This document shows, piece after piece, positions 8,051-14,875 of a stretch of DNA of 32,119 bases. Under the pieces are notes generated by a model. The model was given only the letters and a program-made list of their open reading frames with translations. It did not search any database and was not told where the DNA came from. The position numbers were made by a program, and so were the translations under genes. This DNA comes from an uncultured Eubacteriales bacterium (GTDB lineage: Bacteria; Bacillota; Clostridia; Oscillospirales; Acutalibacteraceae), in contig CAJTXF010000007.1 of NCBI GenBank assembly GCA_910580045.1, positions 34,368 to 66,486 of the forward strand, given 5' to 3'. Numbering within the stretch: the stretch's first letter is position 1; every line of letters starts with the position of its first letter.

Positions 8051-8080
8051 AAAGATTCTACTAGAGGCAGGTGCTGATTC

Positions 8081-8935
8081 GTGGCAGGAGTAGTTTTAAA
8101 ATTAAATCAAATGTTGGAGGATCTTCCCGTTTCAGAGCGGAAGGTGGCCCGATACGTTTCCCAAAACCTGGACCATATGGTCGGCCTTTCTGTGGAGGAG
8201 CTGGCAGGCCGCTCTGGCTCCAGCCAGGCTGCGGTGGTACGGTTCTGCAAGAAATTGGGCTACAGGGGGTATCGGGATTTCTCCATCCAACTGGTCAGTG
8301 AGCTGGCCGTGGCCCAGCGCAGCAATGTCCAGCGTGCCGGCTACAGTGACATTCTGGCCGGTGAGAAGGCCGGAAACGTCATCCGCAAGGTCTGTCATCA
8401 CAACATACAGGCTATTGAGGATACCTTCTCGCTGGTGGAGCCGGAGCAGGTGGAAGAGGCTGCGGACAAGCTGTTCCAATCCCAAAAGATTGATGTGTAC
8501 GCCATTGCTTCATCCAATCTGGTGGCGCAGGATATTCAGCAGAAGCTGATGCGCATTAACAAAAGCGTGACCGCCTATTCAGACCCCCATTTGCAGCTGT
8601 CATCCGCATCGACCTTGACGCCTCGGGATGTGGCCATTGCCCTATCCTGGTCCGGTGAGACCCGAGAGGTGCTGGAGGCTGCAGATTTGGCCAGGAAAAA
8701 CGGTGCGTACTTAATTGCCATCACAAGGATTGGCCGGGTGGCACTGGCCGACCTGGCAAATGTGCATTTTGGTCTGAGTGCCCCGGAAATGGCAACCCGA
8801 AGCGGGGCAATGAGCTCTCGGATTGCCCAGATGACGATGATTGACATTCTGTTCTCGTGCGTGGTAAGCAGGCACTATAACGAGATCATCCCCTATTTGG
8901 AGCGGACGCAGCAGGTGGTCCGTGCCCGGGGATGA
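8081..8935 (+). CDS. MurR/RpiR family transcriptional regulator (HTH + SIS)
   Basis: 284 residues from GTG 8081, with AGGCAGG about 10 nt upstream. Residues 1-77 are the HTH_6 DNA-binding domain, including SERKVARYV and the helix-turn-helix GSSQAAVVRFCKKLGY. Residues about 125-265 form a SIS sugar-phosphate isomerase-like domain with VYAIASSN, the phosphate-contact segment ALSWSGETREV and AITRIGR. Members sense phosphosugars and control sugar or amino-sugar catabolism. No sugar gene is adjacent (spmBA converge from the other side), so its targets lie elsewhere or are autoregulatory. The unusually long upstream region suggests complex control. Confidence 0.92.
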   Translation: MAGVVLKLNQMLEDLPVSERKVARYVSQNLDHMVGLSVEELAGRSGSSQAAVVRFCKKLGYRGYRDFSIQLVSELAVAQRSNVQRAGYSDILAGEKAGNVIRKVCHHNIQAIEDTFSLVEPEQVEEAADKLFQSQKIDVYAIASSNLVAQDIQQKLMRINKSVTAYSDPHLQLSSASTLTPRDVAIALSWSGETREVLEAADLARKNGAYLIAITRIGRVALADLANVHFGLSAPEMATRSGAMSSRIAQMTMIDILFSCVVSRHYNEIIPYLERTQQVVRARG

Positions 8936-8977
8936 TTTCAGCCAAGATTCGCGTACAAGATGTAATTCCCCCACATA

Positions 8978-9014
8978 GTGAAGGACCCAACGGCACTGCC
9001 GCTGGGTCCTTCAC
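8978..9014. terminator. Hairpin between convergent rpiR-type gene and spmB
   Basis: A 12-bp perfect stem (8978-8989 with 9003-9014) encloses a smaller GC-rich one. The T tail is poor on both strands, so termination is inferred mainly from its position between convergent genes. Confidence 0.55.
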
Positions 9015-9039
9015 GCATTGTGGCTGCCGGTAGGTGAAC

Positions 9040-9558
9040 TCAGCCGAATACTGTCACTGTCACCACAGCCAGAACCGTTGCCGCTGCATCCCCTGTCAGC
9101 GCCGCGGGAACACTCCAGCCGGTTTTCTTGCAGTGGCATGCTCCAAAATACACGGTGATGGCGTAAAAGGTGGTCTCGGTGGAGGCGGCCAGTACAGAAG
9201 CTGTCTTCCCGGTTATGCTGTCCGGCCCTACACGCTCCAACAGCTCTGCCAGGTACGCGGTTGCCCCGCTTCCGGAAACCGGCCGCAGCAGGGCCAGGGG
9301 AACCAACTCCGGCGAGACCCCGGCCAGCTCTGCCGCAGGCTGGCCCAGCCCGCATACCAAATCCAGCAGGCCAGAGGCACGCACCATATTTACTGCCACG
9401 ATGAGTCCCACCAAAGTGGGCAGTATGCCGATTGATGTGCTGATACCCTCTTTTGCTCCTGCCAAAAAACTGTCGAACACATCTACCCCTTTGCAGAACC
9501 CAAACAGCAGAATCACTCCCACAATCACGGGCATTGCAGCCGCGCCTATCTGTTCCAT
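9040..9558 (-). CDS. spmB: Spore maturation protein B
   Basis: 172 residues, close to the usual SpmB length. SpmB is an inner-membrane protein needed, with SpmA, for full core dehydration of the developing spore. It has four or five hydrophobic helices; diagnostic are GAKEGISTSIGILPTLVGLIVAV, of which the central STSIGILP is most conserved, RPVSGSGA, and STETTFYAITVYFG. It starts inside the 3' end of spmA (13-nt overlap), so the pair is translated together. This places the organism among endospore formers. Confidence 0.95.
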   Translation of the reverse strand: MEQIGAAAMPVIVGVILLFGFCKGVDVFDSFLAGAKEGISTSIGILPTLVGLIVAVNMVRASGLLDLVCGLGQPAAELAGVSPELVPLALLRPVSGSGATAYLAELLERVGPDSITGKTASVLAASTETTFYAITVYFGACHCKKTGWSVPAALTGDAAATVLAVVTVTVFG

Positions 9559-10145
9559 GGATTCACCCCGCTGCTATATTTCTTTTCCAGGATTTTGCAT
9601 ACCAGTACAGCCACAATCAGCGCCCCGAAAGAGGTGAGCCAAATTTCCGGCAGTATTCCAAAGGGCGCCGTGCTGCCGCATTTTGCCCGGATGGCAGCAA
9701 GATTTACCGGCAAAATCTGTAATGACGCTGTATTCATCACCACAAAGAGCACCATCCCCCGGCTGGGCTGCCTCTCCCCTGCCCGGGCTGACATGGCCTT
9801 CATGGCGGAGAGCCCCAGCGGGGTAGCCGCGTTTCCCAGGCCCAGCAGGTTTGCGGAGAGGTTCATGCAGATTTTCCCCTTTACCTCTGTGTCCTCCCGA
9901 TAGTCAGGAAACAGGCGGTCAATCAGGGGCGAAAAGGCCTCTGCCAGCAGCTCGGTCAGGCCGCTGTCCTCCGCAACCCGAAGAAAACCCAGCCAGGCGC
10001 ACATGCCTCCCAGCAGGGCCAGGCTCAGCTCCACCGCGTTTCCGGCGCCCTCCAACAGGGCTGGGGACAGCTCCCCCAGCCTACCGTTGGCTCCGGCGCA
10101 TACCACACTCAGCACAATCATCCCAAACCAGATGGCGTTTAACAT
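9546..10145 (-). CDS. spmA: Spore maturation protein A
   Basis: 199 residues, the expected length. Hydrophobic helices alternate with motifs typical of SpmA: MLNAIWFGM at the start, the conserved NLLGLGNAATPLGLSAM core and FVVMNTASLQILP. It acts with SpmB in the forespore or mother-cell membrane during spore core dehydration. AGGCGG about 6 nt upstream supports the start. No clear sigma-A promoter faces this gene; a sporulation sigma factor would be expected by analogy with Bacillus, but I could not assign its boxes confidently. Confidence 0.95.
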   Translation of the reverse strand: MLNAIWFGMIVLSVVCAGANGRLGELSPALLEGAGNAVELSLALLGGMCAWLGFLRVAEDSGLTELLAEAFSPLIDRLFPDYREDTEVKGKICMNLSANLLGLGNAATPLGLSAMKAMSARAGERQPSRGMVLFVVMNTASLQILPVNLAAIRAKCGSTAPFGILPEIWLTSFGALIVAVLVCKILEKKYSSGVNPWNR

Positions 10146-10172
10146 TTCTACCGCCTGCCTTCTAAAAATTGT

Positions 10173-10201
10173 TTGACTTTATGATCAAAAGAGATTATCA
10201 T
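10173..10201 (+). promoter_or_regulatory. Sigma-A promoter for the M20 dipeptidase
   Basis: TTGACT (10173-10178), 17-bp spacer, TATCAT (10196-10201), about 76 nt before the start codon, in the divergent spmA/peptidase spacer. Confidence 0.65.
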
Positions 10202-10277
10202 AGAGTTTGTGGCCCGTTTGCAGCATCTGATACGCCGTCTCCAAAACGGACCAGGTAAATTATGAGGAGGTTATCCT

Positions 10278-11654
10278 ATGTTTGGCGAAAAGATTTTGGA
10301 TTATTGGGACGATATCGTCCAGGACCTGGGAAAGCTGGTGGCCATTCCATCTGTGGCGGTGCCCTCTGAAGGCCCACACCCCTTTGGAGACCAGTGCGCC
10401 CGAATCATGGACGCTGTGGTGGAGTTGGCGCAGGGATATGGCCTGAGCGCAAAGAATGTTGACTATTACGCCGCCCACGCGGAGATTGGCGAGGGCCCTG
10501 AAAACGCCATTGTTATGGCGCATTTAGACATTGTCCCTGCAGGAGAGGGCTGGGACACAGACCCCTTCACTCTAGTCCTTACAGAGGACGGCAGAGCCAT
10601 TGGCCGGGGTGTGTCTGACGACAAGGGGGCTGCCGTGGTGGCCCTGCACTGCCTGCGGGCCCTGAAGGACGCGGGCGTCAAGGGCAACCGGAAGCTGCGG
10701 GTGGTATTCGGCTCTGCGGAAGAGATTGGAATGCAGGATATGCCCTACTATTTCTCCAAAGAGCAGCACCCGGATATGGGCTTCACCCCTGACTCTGGAT
10801 ACGGCATCTGCCACTGTGAGAAGGGTATCATCAACCTGAGTATAAAGTCTGCCAGCCATTCTCCTCTTATCAAGAACTTTGCCTCTGGTACTGTATCCAA
10901 TGCCGTACCCGCCAAGGCGGAGTGTCAAATCGTCTGCACAGAGGGGGAATACCTCCAACTGGCAGAGAACGCCAAGGCCGCGGAGGTTGAAATCACTGTC
11001 ACCCGCACAGAGGATGGAGCAAAGCTGCTGGCCAAGGGCAAGGCCAGCCATGCCGCCGCGCCTCAGCAGGGCAAAAACGCAGCAGCGTATATGGTCAAGC
11101 TCCTGGCGGAGACGTTTGGCTCTGACCGGCTGGGTGAGTTCTTCCAGTTTGTGTATGAGAAAATCGGCCTGACCACAGACGGCAGCCTTTTGGGTGTGAA
11201 TATCAGCGACGAGCCCAGCGGCCCTCTCACCTTCAACCTGGGGCTTCTCAGCTGCGGCGCCCAGGGCAGCAGCCTGACAGTGGACATCCGTTATCCTGCC
11301 ACCAAAGACGGTACTTGGGTGTCTGAGACCATTGAAAAAGCTGTTCAGGAGGCTGGCCTGACTTATACCCTTCTCTCTGACGCGAAGCCCCTGTATCTGC
11401 CCAAGGAGAGCCAGCTGGTCACGCTGCTCTCCGGCGCGTATCAGGACATTGCCGGGGAGCCCTGCGAAATCTACTCCATGGGCGGCGGCACCTATGCCCG
11501 GCAGATGTTCGGCAAGGGTGTGGGCTTTGGCCCCGGATTCCCAGACGATGCGCCAAGCAATGCCCATGATGTGAACGAGCAGATTGATTTGCGCCGTTTC
11601 CGCCTGCATGCGCAAATCTGTCTGGAGGCTATGTACAGGATGTTCACAGCCTAA
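10278..11654 (+). CDS. M20 family dipeptidase (PepV/Sapep type)
   Basis: 458 residues, typical for PepV/Sapep dizinc dipeptidases, cytosolic enzymes that hydrolyse a broad set of dipeptides. Metal-binding positions are visible: H82 and D84 in AHLDIVPAGEGW, the D114/D115 pair in GRGVSDDKGAA, the E148/E149 pair in GSAEEIG, D172 in TPDSGY, and H430 in SNAHDVNE. A lid/dimerisation domain occupies roughly 190-390. AGGAGG 7 nt upstream of the ATG is an excellent ribosome site. The gene appears monocistronic, with its own promoter and a terminator 64 nt after its stop. Confidence 0.94.
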   Translation: MFGEKILDYWDDIVQDLGKLVAIPSVAVPSEGPHPFGDQCARIMDAVVELAQGYGLSAKNVDYYAAHAEIGEGPENAIVMAHLDIVPAGEGWDTDPFTLVLTEDGRAIGRGVSDDKGAAVVALHCLRALKDAGVKGNRKLRVVFGSAEEIGMQDMPYYFSKEQHPDMGFTPDSGYGICHCEKGIINLSIKSASHSPLIKNFASGTVSNAVPAKAECQIVCTEGEYLQLAENAKAAEVEITVTRTEDGAKLLAKGKASHAAAPQQGKNAAAYMVKLLAETFGSDRLGEFFQFVYEKIGLTTDGSLLGVNISDEPSGPLTFNLGLLSCGAQGSSLTVDIRYPATKDGTWVSETIEKAVQEAGLTYTLLSDAKPLYLPKESQLVTLLSGAYQDIAGEPCEIYSMGGGTYARQMFGKGVGFGPGFPDDAPSNAHDVNEQIDLRRFRLHAQICLEAMYRMFTA

Positions 11655-11717
11655 TTATATGGCAGAAAGGAGGGCGGTATGCACCCCCTCCCTTTTGTTG
11701 GAATATTCCCCTCCACC

Positions 11718-11749
11718 AAAAACGGCCAGGCACCTGCCTGACCGTTTTT
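11718..11749. terminator. Bidirectional terminator
   Basis: A 15-bp stem with one mismatch (11718-11732 with 11735-11749), with A5 and T5 at the base, between two convergent genes. Confidence 0.8.
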
Positions 11750-11756
11750 CTCTGCC

Positions 11757-12254
11757 CTATGGCCTATTTTTTTCAAAAAGGTTCACCACTTCCAGGCCTT
11801 TGCTTCTGGCGTAGCTGACTGTATAGTTGGTCCCGCCCCGGCGGCCAGGCTCCAGCCAGGCAACGCAGCAGGCGCTGTGCTCCACCAAGTAGCGATTCCG
11901 CACAAACATGCACTCAGGGGTATAGAGCTCCCCAGTCATAATGCAGTCATCCGCCCGGCGAAGAATGGACTGATAGAATGCCTGGTCCTCTTCCCGCCAC
12001 CTGCTCTCCTGCCCCCAGCAGGGGATAACCACAGCCAAAGCCAAATCTGAGACATAGCTGTCCCGCAGGCGCAGAACCTCTTTGGCTGCCAGGGTATCAA
12101 AGCCCAATGCGCCGCCAGTGAGAAATGTTGTGACTCCCCGCTGATAAAGCCGGAGTACCTCCTGCTGGACCTGAAACCGAAGCCAGAGAGTATCCCCGGT
12201 TATCTTCCGATGGCCTGTAAAGCAGCAGGTGTGCTCCCGAACCAGTTCTATCAT
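11757..12254 (-). CDS. SLOG-fold protein (DUF1273/YpsA-like)
   Basis: 165 residues. The first half shows the DUF1273/YpsA hallmarks CCFTGHRK and FLTGGALGFDTLAAKEVL, a nucleotide-binding Rossmann-like SLOG fold. Later VIPCWGQES and a C-terminal GRRGGTNYTVSYARSKG follow the same fold. SLOG proteins are thought to sense or process nucleotide-derived ligands; YpsA influences cell division in Bacillus, but no function can be assigned here. GGAGAGGG lies about 10 nt upstream of the ATG. The gene is isolated: a terminator shared with the convergent peptidase on one side and tandem structured repeats upstream on the other. Confidence 0.88.
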   Translation of the reverse strand: MIELVREHTCCFTGHRKITGDTLWLRFQVQQEVLRLYQRGVTTFLTGGALGFDTLAAKEVLRLRDSYVSDLALAVVIPCWGQESRWREEDQAFYQSILRRADDCIMTGELYTPECMFVRNRYLVEHSACCVAWLEPGRRGGTNYTVSYARSKGLEVVNLFEKNRP

Positions 12255-12288
12255 CTCATGCCCTCTCCCTTCCTGATAGATTAACCAT

Positions 12289-12430
12289 ATAGTTAACGCA
12301 GTTCAGAAGATGTACGGCCTATGAGGTATCACCTCGGAGGTATTACCTCAGAGGTAGTACCTCCTCTGAACCTGGCGCACGGGTGTGCTTGAATATCGGG
12401 GATTTACCGATGTTCCAGTGCGTTTACAAT
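12289..12430 (+). repeat. Three-hairpin intergenic repeat, copy B
   Basis: A 142-bp element from ATAGTTAACGCA (12289-12300) to TGCGTTTACAAT (12419-12430). The first stem (from GTTCAG at 12301 to CTGAAC near 12371) is enlarged by repeated GAGGTA/TACCTC blocks. The middle stem is 6 bp (12375-12380 with 12383-12388), and a last stem CTTGAATATCGG/CCGATGTTCCAG follows. It is in the same orientation as copy C, which it overlaps by 2 bp. Confidence 0.75.
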
Positions 12431-12542
12431 AGTTAACACAGTTCAAAAGAGGTATAACCTCTTTTGAACTGGCCGGTGCGGGCACGCCCGTGCCGGCCTG
12501 CTGGAACCTCGGGATTCACCGATGTTCCAGTGCGTTTACTAT
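12429..12542 (+). repeat. Three-hairpin intergenic repeat, copy C
   Basis: A 114-bp element from ATAGTTAACACA (12429-12440) to TGCGTTTACTAT (12531-12542). It has a 13-bp perfect stem (12441-12453 with 12457-12469), an imperfect GC-rich middle palindrome (about 12471-12498) and a final 12-bp stem with one mismatch (CTGGAACCTCGG with CCGATGTTCCAG). It is tandem to copy B, sharing two junction bases. Confidence 0.78.
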
Positions 12543-12573
12543 AACACAGGGCGAACAAAAAGTCAAAAGGAGA

Positions 12574-12599
12574 ACGGCCTGGAAAACCCGCCAGGCCGT
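12574..12599 (-). terminator. Terminator of the dehydrogenase-Smr operon
   Basis: A 9-bp perfect stem (12574-12582 with 12591-12599), followed on the minus strand by T-rich sequence. Confidence 0.7.
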
Positions 12600-12628
12600 C
12601 CTGTTCTTCCTCTACTGTCCCCGAGGCT

Positions 12629-12856
12629 CTAACGCCGCTTGAGAAGCACCCAGGTCTCGCCGGGATTCAGGGTGGGAAGCACCGCCGCGATTCGGTGATG
12701 CTTGAGTCCAGAGCGCACCAATTCTTTCAGCACAGTCCCCTGGTTTGAGCCGTGAATCACCCGCAGTTCCGTGATTTCCGGTGCGGCATGGTCCAGCCAG
12801 TTCAGAAGCAGTTCTTGGGCATCCGCCAGGTACATCCCGTGCAAATCCACTGTCAT
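12629..12856 (-). CDS. Small Smr-domain protein
   Basis: 75 residues from ATG 12856, chosen because GGAGAGGGG lies just upstream; an in-frame ATG at 12886 lacks a ribosome site. The chain is a stand-alone Smr domain: VDLHGMYLADAQELL at the start (the conserved DLHG), then LRVIHGSNQGTVL, matching the HGxGxG-like loop of Smr nucleases. Smr domains nick or cut DNA or RNA, and in some proteins act on stalled ribosomes; a single short domain cannot be assigned a substrate. It lies 32 nt after the alcohol dehydrogenase stop and ends before a terminator. Confidence 0.85.
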   Translation of the reverse strand: MTVDLHGMYLADAQELLLNWLDHAAPEITELRVIHGSNQGTVLKELVRSGLKHHRIAAVLPTLNPGETWVLLKRR

Positions 12857-12888
12857 GGTCCCCTCTCCCGTGCGCCGGAACCGCATGG

Positions 12889-13905
12889 CTATTCTGCCTG
12901 CGGAAGCACGAGCACCTTAATGGAAGCGGCCGCGCTCTGCATCTGAATGGCCTCCGGCAGCTGCGCCAGGGAAAAGCGGTGGGTAATCAGCGGCGTAAAA
13001 TCCACTTTCCCTGCGTTAATGAGGCTGACGGCTCGGGCATGGGTATCCGGGTTGACAAAGGAGCCTTTTATGGTCAGCTCTTTTTTATATACATCAAAGA
13101 GCTTCAGGGGGAACTCTGCCTCTGGCTTAGGCACACTGAACAGCACCACTGTTGCCCCCTTCTTTGCCAAATGGAAAGCACTGCTCACCGCAGGGGTATT
13201 GCCCACGCACTCAATGACCACGTCGGCAAAGCCCTCCTGGGCGGCATAGGCGGTTTTATCCAGAGGGTCCAGGGTGATGTCCGCGCCCAGCTGGCCGGCC
13301 ACTGCCCGGCGGGCCGCATCGGGCTCGCTGAGCAAAAGCGCGGACGCGCCGGAGAGCCGGCAGAGCTGGAGCATAATCAGCCCAATCGCTCCGCCGCCAA
13401 CCACGGCCACAGTCTGGCCAGGCTTGATTCCGGCCAAATCAATGCCGTGGAGACAGCAGGCCAGCGGCTCAGCCATAGCGCCTGCTTCAAAGGAGACAGC
13501 AGAATCCAGCAGGAAGGCCTGCGCCGCGGGAACCAGGCTGTACTGGGCAAAGCCGCCGTCCCGGGTAACCCCAACCGCCTGCATGGAGGGGCACAGCTGC
13601 TTTTTGCCATTGCGGCAGTACTCGCATTCTCCACAGTAGATATTGGGGTCAACTGTCACATGGTCACCCACCTGCAGGGTTGTCACCCCCTCACCCAGGC
13701 TGACCACCTCGCCGGAATACTCATGGCCCAGGACCACAGGCGGATGGACCTCCGCAGAGCCGGGCTCGCCTTTGGTGATGTGCACATCTGTGCCGCAGAC
13801 ACCGCAGGCTATATTTTTTACCACCACTTCACCCGGCCCGGGAACGGGAATCGGGCCCTCACGGAGCGCAAAAGCTCCATTGCCTAGAAAATAATTGGAA
13901 AGCAT
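12889..13905 (-). CDS. Zinc-dependent medium-chain alcohol/polyol dehydrogenase
   Basis: 338 residues, the normal MDR length. Catalytic zinc site: CGVCGTDVH (first Cys) and GHEYSGEV. Structural zinc site: CGECEYCRNGKKQLC, four cysteines. The NAD(P)-binding Rossmann domain has VVGGGAIGLIMLQL, and a serine and glutamate in LLLSEPD follow the second strand. The family includes sorbitol, threonine and butanediol dehydrogenases; the exact substrate cannot be read from sequence, and all act in the cytoplasm. AAGGAGG precedes the ATG by about 9 nt. The Smr gene follows in the same direction. Confidence 0.92.
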   Translation of the reverse strand: MLSNYFLGNGAFALREGPIPVPGPGEVVVKNIACGVCGTDVHITKGEPGSAEVHPPVVLGHEYSGEVVSLGEGVTTLQVGDHVTVDPNIYCGECEYCRNGKKQLCPSMQAVGVTRDGGFAQYSLVPAAQAFLLDSAVSFEAGAMAEPLACCLHGIDLAGIKPGQTVAVVGGGAIGLIMLQLCRLSGASALLLSEPDAARRAVAGQLGADITLDPLDKTAYAAQEGFADVVIECVGNTPAVSSAFHLAKKGATVVLFSVPKPEAEFPLKLFDVYKKELTIKGSFVNPDTHARAVSLINAGKVDFTPLITHRFSLAQLPEAIQMQSAAASIKVLVLPQAE

Positions 13906-13950
13906 AACTGTTCCCTCCTTATCCGTTTATATAATTTATATATGAGCAGA

Positions 13951-13983
13951 AAGGGGGGAGCACCAACCTTGGGCTCCCCCCTT
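13951..13983 (-). terminator. Hairpin downstream of the APH-like kinase gene
   Basis: An 11-bp GC-rich stem (13951-13961 with 13973-13983). The minus-strand tail holds only short T stretches, so strength is uncertain. It lies about 120 nt past the kinase stop. Confidence 0.55.
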
Positions 13984-14102
13984 CTACAGGGTTTCATTCT
14001 GTCCTTGCTGTCCTTTTCGCCAGGCGCGGGCAGTGTTGGAGCAATCATTTTGGCCTATACAGGCCAATCCTCTCCCCTGCCCTCATCCGGCGTTTGTGCC
14101 GA

Positions 14103-14858
14103 TTATTCGTACTCGACCACGTTCACCCAGCCCATCAGGAATTCCTTCTCCTCGGGCTTGCCCTTCACGGACTGGCTGGCAGCCACAATGGGCAGCCACT
14201 TCTGCACATACTGCTTGGCAGTGTCAGACTTTTTGCAGAAGATGTCCAGATACTTCTCAGCGCCGTCCATGTCGCCCTGAAGCCAGAACAGCAGATAGGT
14301 CCGGGCCGCGTCGGCGCTGGCATTGCCCTGGGTGGCATGGGCCCAGTCCAGCACAGCGTAGCCGCCGTCGGGCTTGATAATCACGTTAGAGGGGTTAAAG
14401 TCTCCATGGCACAGCTTGCGGTGCTTGGGCAGGCTGTCCAGACGGGCGTCCAGCTCATAGCGAGTGGTGGCATCCAGGCCGGTCTGGCTGATCTTCCGGC
14501 GCATTTTGTCCTGAAGCAGAGTGAGCATGGGGGCGGTGTGCTTGTGGATCTCCAGCTGAATGTCCACTAGACGCTCCAGATACTCCTGCTTCTTCTCCGG
14601 ATTCTCCTTCATCAGCTGGTCCATGGTCTTGCCCTCAATATAATCGGTGACAATGGCCCACTTGCCCTCTACCATCTCAACGCCCTGCACCCGGGGCATG
14701 GGCACGCCCGTCTCTTCCACCCGGGCAATGTTCAGCGCCTCGTTGAGGATGTCCGCCTTGGAGTAGTCCTCGTCAAAAACCTTAATCACCTTGTTATCTT
14801 CCCTGTAAAGGGTCTTGGAGGTGCGTGCTGCGATAACTCTTGCATTTTCCAGATTCAT
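14103..14858 (-). CDS. APH-type phosphotransferase family protein
   Basis: 251 residues with the aminoglycoside/choline-kinase-like fold. The N-lobe carries KTLYREDNKVIKVF (ATP-binding lysine candidate); the hinge region is YIEGKTM. The catalytic loop LCHGDFNPSNVI contains the expected HGDFxxxN, and YAVLDWAHA carries the metal-binding aspartate. The substrate is unknown: family members phosphorylate aminoglycosides, choline, homoserine or sugars, and nothing here indicates antibiotic resistance. It starts 17 nt after the adhE stop with GGAGGAG upstream, so it is the third gene of the rex-adhE operon and a metabolic substrate is more likely. Confidence 0.88.
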   Translation of the reverse strand: MNLENARVIAARTSKTLYREDNKVIKVFDEDYSKADILNEALNIARVEETGVPMPRVQGVEMVEGKWAIVTDYIEGKTMDQLMKENPEKKQEYLERLVDIQLEIHKHTAPMLTLLQDKMRRKISQTGLDATTRYELDARLDSLPKHRKLCHGDFNPSNVIIKPDGGYAVLDWAHATQGNASADAARTYLLFWLQGDMDGAEKYLDIFCKKSDTAKQYVQKWLPIVAASQSVKGKPEEKEFLMGWVNVVEYE

Positions 14859-14875
14859 AACTTAACTCCTCCTTC

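Larger units (their letters stand above)
7484..8080. other. Long AT-rich intergenic region before the RpiR-type gene
   Basis: About 600 bp without a credible gene. 7560-7970 is markedly AT-rich against a GC-rich window. A weak inverted repeat (7562-7578) may terminate the degV transcript. Two sigma-A promoters at 7753 and 7923 share about 30 bp of similar upstream sequence. The segment 7958-8080 would be a 5' leader with inverted repeats. No ORF, tRNA or known riboswitch core was recognised. Confidence 0.6.

Noticed and set aside
10572..11615. A 347-codon minus-strand frame over the M20 peptidase
   Set aside because: Antisense shadow; the plus-strand peptidase has all metal ligands and a strong ribosome site.
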